Source: Argentina anserina (Eukaryota > Streptophyta > Magnoliopsida > Rosales > Rosaceae). From it: a DNA stretch of 64,000 nt. Location: assembly GCF_933775445.1 (NCBI RefSeq), contig NC_065875.1, positions 25,295,555-25,359,554 of the forward strand. The letters run 5' to 3'. Numbering within the stretch: the stretch's first letter is position 1; each line of letters starts with the position of its first letter. The translations under genes and the position numbers were made by a program. Under the pieces are notes generated by a model. That model was not told where the DNA came from. It saw only the letters and a program-made list of their open reading frames with translations, and did no database searches. This document shows positions 22,560 through 33,526 of this stretch, in pieces.

Positions 22560-24816
22560 TCCGAAATTGAAACCCTAATCCCAAATTATTCATTTTTATA
22601 CCCTTTTTCAAAATCAGAAACTAACTTCCGTCATTAATAACTTTCACGCACGACGTCCGATTAGAACACGTGACGTGTCCACGAGATCGTATCGACGTGC
22701 TCTACAACTTTCATGAAGGAAGTTTTCGGAAACGAGCGGCAGAGTAAAACTCGACTCCCACGGGCCTTCGTGGCCCTCACCGCCTAACCCAAAGGCACCG
22801 CACGACCTCCAGCTTCAACCCTATGCCTCCACACGCCACAGTTCACCGCGCCGGAGCTCCCTCACCAAATCGGAGATTCGGTGAGTTCCTCCGCCACCCA
22901 AACACGTTGCCGGTGGGGGACCATACCACCACCTCCGTTCCTCATCGCCAAAGCCACTGCAAGCGAAGGGAAGCTGAATCGCGCCGCCGGTTTCACCTCT
23001 CGCGAAATCGACCCCGCTGGCACCTCGAGCTCCTCCGGCGACTTATGGCCGTCCTAGGGCTTGGCATAGGTAAGGAAATTCATTTAGATGGTTGTATTGT
23101 GTGATTGCGTGTGGTTTGGGAGCATTTGTGGAGGAATTGGAAGTGAATCGGAGGAGGATAGTGAGAATCGCCGCCTTAGGCGCCGCGTGAGGGAGCGTGA
23201 GGAGGGTAGGAGGCGGCCTTAGGCCGTAGAAGGATAGAGAAATGATTTTGGGCAGCGGTGGGCAAGTCACGCGCGCCGGTTTGAGCGACGCGTGAGCTCC
23301 ACACGCTGAGCGCCATGCGCTATCGCCAGAGGTGGCGCGTGAACAGTAAATTTTCAAATAGTAATTTTTGTAAAAAGTGATTTCTTAACGGCAAATGTAA
23401 AAAGTAAATTACGTACAGTAAATGTAAAAGTAATTTACGTATAGTAAATGTAAATGTAATTTACGTACAGTAATTGTAAAAATAATTTCTGAAAGGTAAA
23501 TCAATTATTTGTATTTACTGACAGTATTTACTATGAATATGTAAACAGTACGTATATGAAAAGTAATACGTAAATAGTACGAGTATGAAAAGTAATACTT
23601 AGACAATACGTATTTGAATATTGATACATGAATAGTATTTATGTGAACAGTAATTTCATAAAAACCAGAAATTGCTGAATAGTAAAACATTATTATTGTT
23701 TCGGCATTTAAGATTTTACGTAACGCTTTTAAATTCACTTCTTATCTATTCTAGATGATCGACACAACAAGTAAATGATTCGCTTGCGAAATTGTGGAAA
23801 TTACGCTCATGATTATAAGGTGAGTAAAATCTCACAGTGACGAATCTACCCTTAGCGGAGATTCATAATTACACTTAATTAAAAAGAATGAACTATGATA
23901 TGTATATGATATAGTGAGTTGTGTATGTGTATAATTGGTAAAATCGGTACATATATATGGTTTGTTATATTATATACTGTCATAATTTCGTTTGCGAATA
24001 AGTTCATTTATAACGTTGATATTTATTTATTTGAGCGTGTCACTTTGATTTGTACAATAACATGTGATGATTGTTTTGTACGTGATTTTAATTTGAGTTA
24101 TGTTAAAACGTTTTTGTTGTCTTCGGACGTGTTAGAGCTCTAGTCTGTCTGCTGGTGTACTGGCATGAGAGGTAACATATGGGTTACCGGCTTATGAGTA
24201 CCCATATTTTTGGGCTTATTGGGTGACATATTGATTTCCCAATGCGCGGCGGTGTACTGCATGAGGGGTAACAGATAAGTACCCATATTATAAATATAAT
24301 TGGGTAAACATATGAGTTGCCTGATTTCTCATGAGCACTTATATTTTCAGATATTATTAGGACAACCAGATGGGCCGTCCTTTGACTCATGAGTACATTT
24401 ATAATTGGGATGTTTCAATATTTATTCTCGTATTACTATGCATGTTATTTTGTTGTTTTACTCATACGAGCTGCAAAACTTACCGGATTTGTATTTTGCA
24501 ATCCCGGTGCACCTATTCAGTGGTGTAGGGGATAGTTCAGCAGGTGTGGATTAGCAGAATTCGACGGACAACTCTGAAGACTTTGAAGTTGCCTTATTTT
24601 ATTTTGTGGTGAGGATTGAGAAGATTTTTACATTTCCATTTGATATAATGTTTGAATTATAAATTTGGTTTGTAATAATCAATTCGACTGAGTTGTACCA
24701 TGAACTCATTAATGATCCGCTGTGACGATAAGATGATTTCAATTTATTGAGATTGTTTTAAAGTTTTTCATGGTTTCGAATTCGAGTTTCATACTTTAAA
24801 TTTCGGGGTTGTGACA
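22560..24816. mobile_element. Probable Tekay-like solo LTR or LTR fragment
   Basis: The right end is sharp: TTTCGGGGTTGTGACA (24801-24816), as in LTRs of Tekay/Del chromoviruses that end in a CGGG...GTGACA-type motif. The left part, 22640-22740, is homologous in the same orientation to 32750-32850 (both contain CGTGTC.ACGA..TCGTATCGACG and a GAAGTTTTC block). Between these lie a GC-rich block with no conserved protein, a GTAAATGTAA minisatellite and degenerate tandem units around 24150-24420. No gag-pol is present. The left boundary was not found. Confidence 0.45.
23391..23492. repeat. AT-rich minisatellite, about 32 bp period
   Basis: About three imperfect units built on GTAAATGTAAAAGTAATTTACGTA-like sequence. 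Related GAAAAGTAATACGTAAATAGTACG units continue in degenerate form to about 23640. It lies inside the probable LTR. Confidence 0.65.
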
Positions 24817-24953
24817 CATTCACAGAGCTTTAGGGCAATAGGTTGTTGAATTGGGAAGATAGCTTGTAATTTCTTTTCTTTTATGTAATTGGGGGTTGAG
24901 TATACTGTAATCCAACCATTATGCTTGTTATCAAGCATATGGTTAAGGAAGAA

Positions 24954-25128
24954 TGTTAGAATTATGAGTGTATTATATTAGGGTAGTTTTGTCATTTGTT
25001 TATCTCAATCTAGGTATATAAACTCATCATTTTACATCAATGAGAATATCAATAATGTAGCCTCCAAGCCTTTCTCGTGTTTTTTTATATTTTCAGCATT
25101 TACTTTCAATAAATCTCAAATCCTAACA
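24954..25128 (+). mobile_element. Probable 3' LTR of a truncated Copia-like element
   Basis: The segment starts TGTTAGAATTATG and ends AATCCTAACA (TG...CA with a short inverted terminus). It contains a TATATAAACTC promoter-like sequence near 25014, and is directly preceded by a purine run (AAGGAAGAA), as expected of a polypurine tract before a 3' LTR. The flanking 5-mers do not match and no partner LTR is seen, so this is a remnant. Superfamily is inferred from size and ends only. Confidence 0.5.
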
Positions 25129-25134
25129 ACATTC

Positions 25135-25846
25135 CATAAGCTTATATTCATACCTCTTAAAACAACAGTTTGACCTCCTTCTTTTCCCAAGTTAGTATTA
25201 ACTTTTTCAACATATATGAAATTACCAAAAAGATATAGAAGAGTGAACAAAAAGGAAAAAAAAAAGAGAGAATTATAAACATACCTATTTTACAATAGCA
25301 AATATAAATGAATTTTTCTTTTTTCGTCCATTCTTTATTTATTACAATAAAACTTCCATTTGGAAATTGGAATAAGACGACTTATTTAATTAATTTGTAT
25401 TGTTAAAAAATTACAACAAATAATATTATCAATCTTCATATATCAATTAAAAATCTATATGAGTTTTGATAAACTTCATTTAGGATATGAGGGAAATAAT
25501 TGTTCAATTGATGTTTGAATTTTTCTTGTTGATTTTAATATTTGGTGAGTTTCAAATCAATGAATGAAAAAAATAACATTATTAATTATAATTTTAGGAG
25601 TGAAAGTGAAAATGAATTTGAGATGGATTGTGTAATTATTAAGAATTGTTCGAGTTGTCTATAATAATTAAATATTAGAATTGGAAAGAAATTAATGGAT
25701 AGTAATTTGATTAGATTATGGGCATTTTTGGAAAACTAAGGAGGTCTAAATAGCATTTTGAGCATTTGTAAAAGTGAAATAAAAGTTTGTTAAGTAGAGA
25801 GGTCCACATATCATTTTTAGAGGTATGAATAGAAGCTCCTATTGGA
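25135..25846. mobile_element. Non-autonomous DNA element with terminal inverted repeats
   Basis: The left end, about TATTCATACCTCTTAAAA, pairs with the right end, TTTTTAGAGGTATGAATAG. Further in, GTTTGACCTCC pairs imperfectly with GAGAGGTCCAC. About 710 bp, very AT-rich and non-coding. Target duplication and superfamily are undetermined. Confidence 0.55.
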
Positions 25847-25894
25847 AAATTGTGTTGCCGGGTACAAATCAATGATGTAAATTAAGAAGCATAA

Positions 25895-26322
25895 GGCATA
25901 ATTGTCAATTTGCTACCCTAGGATATACCTTAGTGTCAATTTGCTACCTTAAGTTTTATTTCTGCTAATTTGCTATCATAGCTTTACAAAACTTGTCAAT
26001 TTGCTACTTTAAGTATTAATTTTGTCAATTACTAGCTGTAAGCAAAATTTACTACCTAGGGTTTTTCAAAATTGATAAATTTGTTTATTTGGATTTTCAA
26101 ATTAACTCACTTGTTAGGGAGAAATGAAAATTTGATATGACAAAATGATAGCAAAATAGTTAATTTTAGAAACATGGGGTAGCAAATTGGCAAAATTAAT
26201 ACTTTGGGTAGCAAATTGACTAATTATGAAAACCTAAGGTAGTAAATTCGCAGAAAATAAAAGTTAATGTAGCAAATTTATACTAAGGTTAATTCTAGAG
26301 TAGCAAATTGGCTATTATGTCA
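25895..26322. mobile_element. Foldback MITE with repeated motif in each arm
   Basis: The left end GGCATAATTGTCAATTTGCT pairs with the complement of the right end (AGCAAATTGGCTATTATGTC). Each arm holds several copies of the motif GTCAATTTGCTACCTTA: on the left at about 25902, 25935 and 26005, with degenerate ones between, and inverted on the right at about 26178, 26209, 26238 and 26300. The element is flanked by an 8 bp direct repeat AAGCATAA (25887-25894, 26323-26330). An 8-9 bp duplication points to hAT or Mutator-type mobilisation. No coding capacity. Confidence 0.75.
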
Positions 26323-26330
26323 AAGCATAA

Positions 26331-28221
26331 ACCTGATGGCCGCGGCAAAGAAGAAACGCTATATGGATGTCTATTCATCTTATTGCAGGAACGTACGTAG
26401 TAGTTAAAGTGGTCAGTGTGTATGCTGATGCTCAACAAATTAAACCAGGGTTTGGCACTGAGATGCAAACTCAACCACCCTTCTCTCTTTTATGCCCAGA
26501 AGTAGTTGAAGGCACATTTAAATGTCAATGCCCTTATTCTTGCTCTCAAACATGTGTTTAGGGGCTTAGGGCAAACAGGTAGCTAGTCTTCAGTGTTTCT
26601 TTGATTAGTTGATTTGTTAGTTCTGACCCTACAACGTTGTGTTTGTGTAATATCAAAGCAACCCGGCCAATTTCTAGATTCTTCGCTATCGAGATTGAAG
26701 ACAATATATGTAATTAATATCAAAGTTTACTCAACTTCAACCTTGAAAACTTGCTAAAAAAATTCCTATATATGATTAAGATCTATGTGTACGAATTAAG
26801 TGTAGAGCAGTGATATAGGGTCTCACAAATTAGGTCTTAAAGACCTTAGTTTCATGTGTCAAGTCTAGTCACATAGACACATCATTTTCAAAACTATGCA
26901 ACATTATTGTTAAATAAAAATACCATCAAATCCTTTCAAATCTAATAGTTATTATTTATTTTAAAATTTCTAATGGTTATAATTTGTTCTTTACATCTGA
27001 CTTCGTTTTTTCCTTAATTAAATATGATAATTTCTTACCTTTTTAGTTACAAGGATCTCATGAATTTAATTAATATCTTAATACATTTTATTTTCATATT
27101 TAGATCTTTTGACTTTATTTAATTTACTAGTTAGTACAACTGTGCAAAGAAGTAATCCTTTTCATACATAAAATAAGATTTCAATATGATTTTCTTAGAA
27201 TTACACAATATATTTAGTGCAAATAAATTATATATTTTGTAGATGATATATATATAGGGCCCTTATATGTGTGTGTGTTCATATGTACTCACATATTCAA
27301 AACAAATATGCATTATAAAAACTATATATTTTGTTTGTAACCATCTTTTTTTCGGGATTTTATTTGGTTTTATTTTTGTAATCGAAAAAAAAAGGTTGAA
27401 GAACAAATATTTGAAAAAATATATATTGAGGAAAAAATATAACTCACATGTATAGGATAAAATATGATTTTTAGATTTTTCAAAAAAAAACGATTAGATT
27501 GGAAAAGATTTGATAGTGTTTCTATTTGACAATGATACTGCATAAATTTGGAAAACAATATGATGTATTTATGTGATGTATTTATGTGACTAAGCTTGAC
27601 ATATATGATTAAGACCTTTGAGGCTTAAATTTTGAAGGCCAACAATCATTTTCCTTAAGTATAACATCAGTGTTCCATCAAATAGAAGCAATAATATGCT
27701 CCTTTAAACTTTTCTACCGACTTTCCATATATACTAAATTTGCAGTTCTAAGAGAGTCAACCAAAACAAAGCGGATACCCCAAACTTCGTTTACAAAGTC
27801 TAATCATGACTTCATGAATTATTTGCAACTTTTGCTGCCATGATGCATAGCGAATCTAGTGGTAATCATAAGATTATCATGTTCAGGCTAATTGACTTCA
27901 TGAATTATTTGCAACTTTTGCTGCCATGATGCATAACGAATCTAGTGGTGATCATAAGATTATCATGTTCAGGCTAAGTATATCATAATGGTTTATATAT
28001 ATTATTCGTTAAGTATTTTACTGATTAAGGAATGAATCCGATTAAATAATATGGAAAATACTTGAGATCCGTATAATACACTCATTTGACCAATAGTTAT
28101 GTTTCTTAGTATCTGTACTCTTTACTTCCACTGTCCTACTACGCTTTCTTCGATTAGTTCCATGAACAAGGTGATGAAGGTAACTACTCTACAGTAAATT
28201 ATATATATAATTTTAAGAAAG
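26331..28221. other. Gene-free AT-rich stretch
   Basis: No recognised gene or RNA. It contains the 86 bp tandem duplication at 27808-27979 and a short direct repeat of GATGTATTTATGTGA near 27562. Confidence 0.5.
27808..27979. repeat. 86 bp tandem duplication, two mismatches
   Basis: Unit 1 (27808-27893) and unit 2 (27894-27979) begin GACTTCATGAATTATTTGC. By eye they differ only at CATAGC/CATAAC, GGTAATC/GGTGATC and the final bases. Unrelated in sequence to the other 86 bp duplication at 21151. Confidence 0.88.
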
Positions 28222-28895
28222 GGTTAATTCCTCATATGGTACTTAAAGTATGTCTACTTGGACAATTTGGTACCTGATGTATGAAAACGGACAATTTGGT
28301 ACCTGAAGTTTTCATTTGTAAGCCATTTTGGTATATCTATCAATTTTGATCATATTTTAGGGTTATTTTCGTAATTCTAGCCCTAAACTCATTAAATTCA
28401 CATATTTCTTCATTTCTTCTTATAATTGCATTTCTTTGGAGATAATTAAATTGATATATATACTCCACTTAGCATCTATTTCGCATATATCGAAAATAAT
28501 TTTTTTTCTTAATATACTTATTATATCCTAATTATTTTTTGCAAAACAAATAAATTGCCTTTATATAATTGTAATTTTTTATTAAAATATATATTTTAAA
28601 TTACTTATAATTAAAATTAATTTAGATTGATAGCTATATTATAAAAAATTATATACGTAAATCATCACAGATACTAAGTAGATGAGTTATCAAATTTTTA
28701 GTGATAATTTAGAGGCAATTTGAAAGTATTATGAAAAAATGAAGTAAAGTAGAGATATGATGACAGAAATAACCCTGAAAATATGATTAAAATTGACATA
28801 AGTACCAAAATGACCTAAATTTGATATATTTAAGTACTAAATTGTCTGTTTTCATACATCAGGTACCAAATTGTCCAAATAGCAAAACATCATGT
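28222..28895. mobile_element. Second foldback element with repeated arm motif
   Basis: The left arm contains GGACAATTTGGTACCTGA twice (about 28258 and 28289) plus degenerate copies. The right arm has the same motif inverted (TCAGGTACCAAATTGTCC, about 28859-28876) with more degenerate copies (about 28802 and 28833). ACCTGATGTATGAAAAC pairs exactly between arms. The motif resembles GTCAATTTGCTACCTTA of the element at 25895, suggesting one family. No clear target duplication; the boundaries are approximate. Confidence 0.65.
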
Positions 28896-29049
28896 TCCTT
28901 TAAAAAATTATGGGCCAAAGCTCCGATATGAATTGGGTATCATTTTGAACTTAAAAGTATTCTAGCCCAATATTGAAGTTCCAAAGCCCGAGTCTGGCGT
29001 TTAGGGTTGATTGCAGTGTTGCGAGAAACAATATTCCTATAAGTCAAGT

Positions 29050-29220
29050 GAACAAGTCGATCTGTGAGATCAAACACCAATGTTATAGATAGTCTGATCT
29101 GGACATCGGACGAGGCAGTCCGACTGACCAAGTCTCTACCAAAACGCAGCTGGGAAGTTGTTATCGGTCAAGTCATCTCCTCTAATACATTTCTTCGATC
29201 CCAAGCAACTCTGAACTGAT
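29050..29220. repeat. Duplicated segment, partner at 36100-36290
   Basis: Shares GGACATCGGAC.AGGCAGTCC, GACTGACCAA.TCTC, CAGCTGGGA.GTTGTTA and CATCTCCTCTAA with 36160-36280 in the same order and orientation, with scattered differences. Here it joins directly onto the PUB pseudogene; at its partner it does not. Confidence 0.8.
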
Positions 29221-29755
29221 CTGGTGCGGCGCATCGCGCTGCTGACGCATGTGTACGTTCGAGGAGATTAGGGATTTCAAAGGCCACCAATCTCCGCCGT
29301 CGGATGCTTCGACTTCATATATATCGTGCTCGACTGATCCTTGGGTTTCCGATCTCGTCACGGTTCTTCAGGCTGCTAAGCGGCTTGTATCCAATTCCAA
29401 TTGCGCCGCTCCGTTACTTCTCGTACGTACGTTACCTGTTGCTTATTCTCTCAAATTCAATTTGGATATCATATCATTTTGTGCAGTGGAATATGGGAAT
29501 GTAGTTTCGTTAATAGCTGAATTGGATTTTGTATTTTCGCAGTTTATTTGGGTTGTTGTTAGCCGAATCAGTTCCGAAATCGGTGCTATATTTATGGTTG
29601 AATTGGTTTTAGTTTATGATGATCAGGGCGCAGCAAGCGAAAAGATGAACTTCCAATTTCAATGTGCCACCTGAAAATTGGAGAAGGCGCTGGTTGAAAC
29701 GACGTCGTTCGAACTGTTCGAAATCTCGGAGGAAGTTGATCGAAGGACAGGTAAA
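29220..29755 (+). pseudogene. Partial PUB10/11-like U-box gene duplicate
   Basis: This copies the intact PUB gene from mid exon 1 (GATCTGGTGCGGCG, about 39683) through intron 1 and exon 2. The frame near FEEIRDFKG.QSPPSDAST is recognisable, as is the second exon (MNFQFQCAT). It has an insertion of about six bases before the FEEIRDF codons, a TATATA-type insertion after the serine-rich segment, a TGA replacing the conserved Trp codon in exon 2 (about 29672), and small indels near GAACTGTTCGAAATC. It lacks the start, the U-box and the ARM repeats. Intron 1 is retained, so it arose by DNA duplication and not retroposition. Confidence 0.88.
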
Positions 29756-30479
29756 GCGTAAACTGATGGTTAAGAGTATATACAAATGCATAGCAAATTT
29801 ACAACCCTGTCAGTATGTTTGTTCTGGAAAGATGTAAAAACAATAAATATAATTTAAAATTTATCCAGAAACTTGTTACTGGCCGGATCCCGATATGAGT
29901 TCACAAACTAAACTGCAATCTGGTTTGCTAGATAATTTAAATGAACTCTAATAAAATTTGTAAGAGTGAGTCTCGTATGATGGATGACAAACTCTCAAGA
30001 AGCTATGATAAATAAAATTCCAATTCCTGAGATTAACGGGTGACTATAAAATAAATGTTTAAATCTAGAAATAACAGATGAGTAATGGCCAAATCCAAAT
30101 CCAATTCATTACGGTGACTACAGTAATGGCCATCATATTCTGGCTTTTCTGGCAAAGTGAACTTATGATTGAATTATTAGGGATGTTTAAACTTAATAAT
30201 AAAAAGATAATGGAGAATCTCGACGGTGCAAAAAAAATTTACTAATTGAAATCAAAATCAATCTACCTAGTCAATGAATGTAATGAGGCTTACTCTTCTA
30301 ATGCATATATACAAATAACATAAACTAACTAAATAAATATTCATGTAGCACATCGTAATCCATAATCATTTACAAGAGCTAACATTTTATTAGCGGTTCG
30401 AAAGGTTAAGAAATGACAAATGAAAACTGAATTAAAGATCGCAGTTGATCAATAAATCTTAGGAAAGATAAGAAGTGAA
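29756..30479. other. Gene-free spacer
   Basis: AT-rich sequence between the PUB pseudogene and a large repeat. No coding signal or clear repeat structure seen. Confidence 0.45.
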
Positions 30480-31114
30480 ATGTCCCGACCCAAAACTAAC
30501 CTAATTACCCGTTAAAATCCAGTTTATAACCAACAAACCAATATCTAATCTAAAATAATTGTGGTTGCGCCCAAACCTTGGTTGGGCTGCATACGTACCA
30601 TTAACAAGGGATCAAGTCATTCGTAGTTCAACTAGTAAGGTATAACACCATTACGAACGAGGAAATAAGTCAAGAATCCTATTCTCGAGTAATTAAATCA
30701 CCAACACGTCTAGTAAATCTGATTAATTAATCCTTACTTCTTAGGACGAAAACAGAATCAATCCAACGAGTGGATTTTCACGATTGACAATCCGGAAATG
30801 CGTATTTTCAATAAATCCTAAGATTTCTTAACTTCATTGTTTGAATCTCACAATCTACTCATGAATTCCCTACACTGAAAGGGTTATTTTAAACCCTACA
30901 ACTCGGCCGAATTCCGGCGCCACGCGCTGCCGGAACAGTGGCGGCCTCCAATCATCACCAAAATTCATCAACACAATCTACTCAACATTTATAACAACTT
31001 TCTAGTTCACTACTGAGACCAATTTGTAGTCTAAACACATCAATCGAATGCAAATTATAAAGCCCCAAAATATGAAACCTTAGAATTTAAAATCGTCGAT
31101 TATCATACCTCGGT

Positions 31115-31227
31115 GCGAATTGGCCCGATTTCTTTAGAGGGTTTGCTACACAGCTCCTTGCGTTTCTTTTGGGACCGATTTCATGGCCTATGGTGGCTGG
31201 AGGAGTGAGCGGCACCAATGAGGCCGC
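31115..31227. repeat. Internal direct repeat, copy 1
   Basis: Shares GAATTGGCCCGATT, GAGGGTTTGCTACAC, TTTGGGACCGATTTCATGG and CACCAATGAGGC with 32371-32482 in the same order and orientation, about 1.26 kb apart. Confidence 0.85.
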
Positions 31228-31260
31228 AAGTCAAACTAATAACTCCAAAAATAGAAACTG

Positions 31261-31783
31261 GACTAGCCCCGCTAGTCAAACTAATAACTCAATAATAGAA
31301 ACTGGACTAGCCCCGCTAGTCAAAATAATACTATCAGATAATTAAGGATCATTATAGAAAATCGACTAGCCGTGCTAGTTTACATAAATAATTAAGAATA
31401 AATAGAAGCCGACTAGCCCTGCTAGTCGAACCAAATATGGAAAATAACAGGAAATAGACTAGCCCCGCTAGTCAAATAAAATAGCCAGAAAAAGTGGACT
31501 AGCCTCGCTAGCCTGAATTAAATAAATGACAAACGTCATACAATATGCCCCCCTGGCAAAATATGTACATATATAATCTCAAGTTCTCAATACTGTCACG
31601 TCACATTAACAGATAGGGTATTGAATTATCATATCATTGTCGGCTAAGTAACATCGCCTCCTAGGTGGAAAAGTGATATTACGTAACATCGCCTCCCAGG
31701 CGGAAAAAAAAGATATAGTATGCTAACATAGTCATCTCAAAATATATGGCCTCGACAACAATAAGTGAACTAGCCCGCTAGTC
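31261..31783. repeat. Cluster of GACTAGCCCCGCTAGTC palindromic motifs
   Basis: Seven copies or variants are seen at 31261, 31305, 31364, 31411, 31457, 31497 and about 31768. Each has CTAG arms around a CCCCG-type centre. Spacing among the first six is about 40-59 bp, which approaches a tandem array with variable AT-rich spacers. Confidence 0.8.
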
Positions 31784-32370
31784 ACAATGCAATAAATGAG
31801 GATAATCGTACAAATATATATTATTTTTATCCGTTGATCATGCCCCTTTTGATGTTGCTAAACGAGAGGATACCGTAAAGAATGGAATATGATTTCGTTG
31901 ATCGTGCCCCCTTTATATAGTTAAAGGAGATGATACTAGATTAAGAATAGATAGAACGAGTACGGTTCCCAACCGTACGTATAAATCTCAATATCAAATA
32001 AGAGAATTCCAAGAAATAAATAATATAATCCGACACGTCCCACATGCCGAATAACCCTCAAATTTAATCAATAACAATTTCGAGAATCCCATTCCCGGAT
32101 AAATAATCAATAAATTTCCAAATATAACAAAAGCCATTATATATATCTCAAATTATTTCCAAGACAACTAAATGGAAATAATGGTAAATAATCAAGAAAA
32201 ATAATTAAAATCATATATCTTCCTGAAAAACTTATTTTCGGTAATTTCTCAACAGTTATAGTTTTCCGGAAATCCTATTTCCACATAACTAACAAAATAA
32301 TTATTCATAAATCGAAATTATAATTCTAAGATAACAAATAATTTAATAAACATGCAAACATCCAAGATAA

Positions 32371-32482
32371 CGAATTGGCCCGATTCCTTTGGAGGGTTTG
32401 CTACACGGCTCCATGTGCTTCTTTTGGGACCGATTTCATGGCCTCTGGTGGCTGGAGGAGCGAGCGGCGCCAATGAGGCTGC
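32371..32482. repeat. Internal direct repeat, copy 2
   Basis: Partner of 31115-31227. It is followed by a GC-rich block and the conserved right end of the large repeat. A 99-125 codon frame here is a by-product of GC content, with no known domain. Confidence 0.85.
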
Positions 32483-33526
32483 TCAGCTTCACATCGTCGC
32501 AGCAGCCACCAGGCGGCGAGAGGGGGTGCGCCATCACCACAGACCTGCTGGGGTTGGCCGCGCGCTTCCAACGCGACCGGTGTTGGCCGAAGTGGTGGCC
32601 GGAGGAGGGAGGGAGAACCGGCGGCGGCGATTTCTGGGTTCTCTCAGGTGAACAGTGCCCGACGGGTTTCTATTTTTCCTCCCCTCAGTTTTCTTTAAAT
32701 CTCCCTATTTATACTATTTCCAAAAAATACCCAATACACATTTTGATTCATAACTTTTCCATATGAACTCCGATGTGGACGTACCACGTGTCTACGAATT
32801 CGTATCGACGAGCCCTACAATTTTTGTGAATGAAGTTTTCCCGAAAAATTACGCATCGAAAAGTCAATATTTAAAGTTTCTACACTTAACGACGCTATAC
32901 GGGTAAAAAGATTCGGGGCGTATCAAGAAGTGAATATAATTTAGATCTGGACTCGTAGACGAGACATTTCATGAAACCATGAAGTAATTTTTTTTTTCAA
33001 ACGCTTTAGTTTGGACTCAAATTTATCATTTCAGTCTAATAGACACCTATAATCATTGAAAAAAATACTCGTATGTATCAAACAAAACAGTGTACACAGT
33101 CAAAATCTAACACAAATACATATTTGAATAAGTAACATACTAGCTAGTAATTAACCTAGCTAGCATTCTAAAAGAAGAGATACCTAACTGAGGACACGCT
33201 ATTGAGGAAGAAGAGTAAGGTTTGGAAGGGAAGCAAATGAGTAACATTGGTTATTTTGGGATGGTTGACTAAGGAAATTAGGAGAATTGCAAAAATAAAA
33301 GATTTAAAACCTACTTTTTTTTCCTTGTCTTGAGCTTGGGAATGCTCGAGTCACCCCAAAAATAGGCTAGATCCGCCCCTGAATTCCAGCCAAGCAAACA
33401 TATTAGTGATAATTTTATTGCTCGCAGCTAGAGACAGGCGCAACATAGAGTCCAAACGAGCCAATGCTTAATGCTTTGTGTATTGTTAGTGGCGAATCTT
33501 AAAACAAGTATTCAAAGGGGTTAAAA

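Larger units (their letters stand above)
30481..32925. mobile_element. Large repeat with TGTCCCGACCC / CGGGGCGTATCA ends
   Basis: Begins TGTCCCGACCCAAAAC and ends ATTCGGGGCGTATCA. These TG...CA ends with CCCGA/CGGGG inverted cores resemble solo LTRs of Tekay-type Gypsy elements, and the right part is homologous to 22640-22740. A 10 bp direct repeat, AAGAAGTGAA, flanks it almost exactly (30470-30479, 32925-32934). It overlaps the last base and is longer than the 5 bp expected for an LTR, so a Mutator-like origin (9-11 bp duplications) is an alternative. Inside are two direct copies of a segment of about 112 bp (31115-31227, 32371-32482) and a cluster of palindromic motifs. No transposase or polymerase is encoded. 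Confidence 0.5.

Noticed and set aside
22103..22570. 155-codon open frame on the + strand
   Set aside because: Its C-terminal third is encoded by a GA microsatellite (Arg/Glu run), with no known domain and no splice or promoter support.
22823..23104. 93-codon Arg/Pro/His-rich frame
   Set aside because: Product of high GC content in a repeat block; no domain or conservation evident.
25895..26322. Repeated motif array as a CRISPR
   Set aside because: Repeats are imperfect, inverted between halves, and lie in plant nuclear DNA; it is a transposon foldback structure.
29249..29674. 141-codon frame as an independent gene
   Set aside because: It reads through a retained intron of the duplicated PUB fragment and lacks the U-box and ARM regions.
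32352..32766. Overlapping 99- and 125-codon frames
   Set aside because: They lie inside the duplicated GC-rich module of a large repeat and have no known domain.
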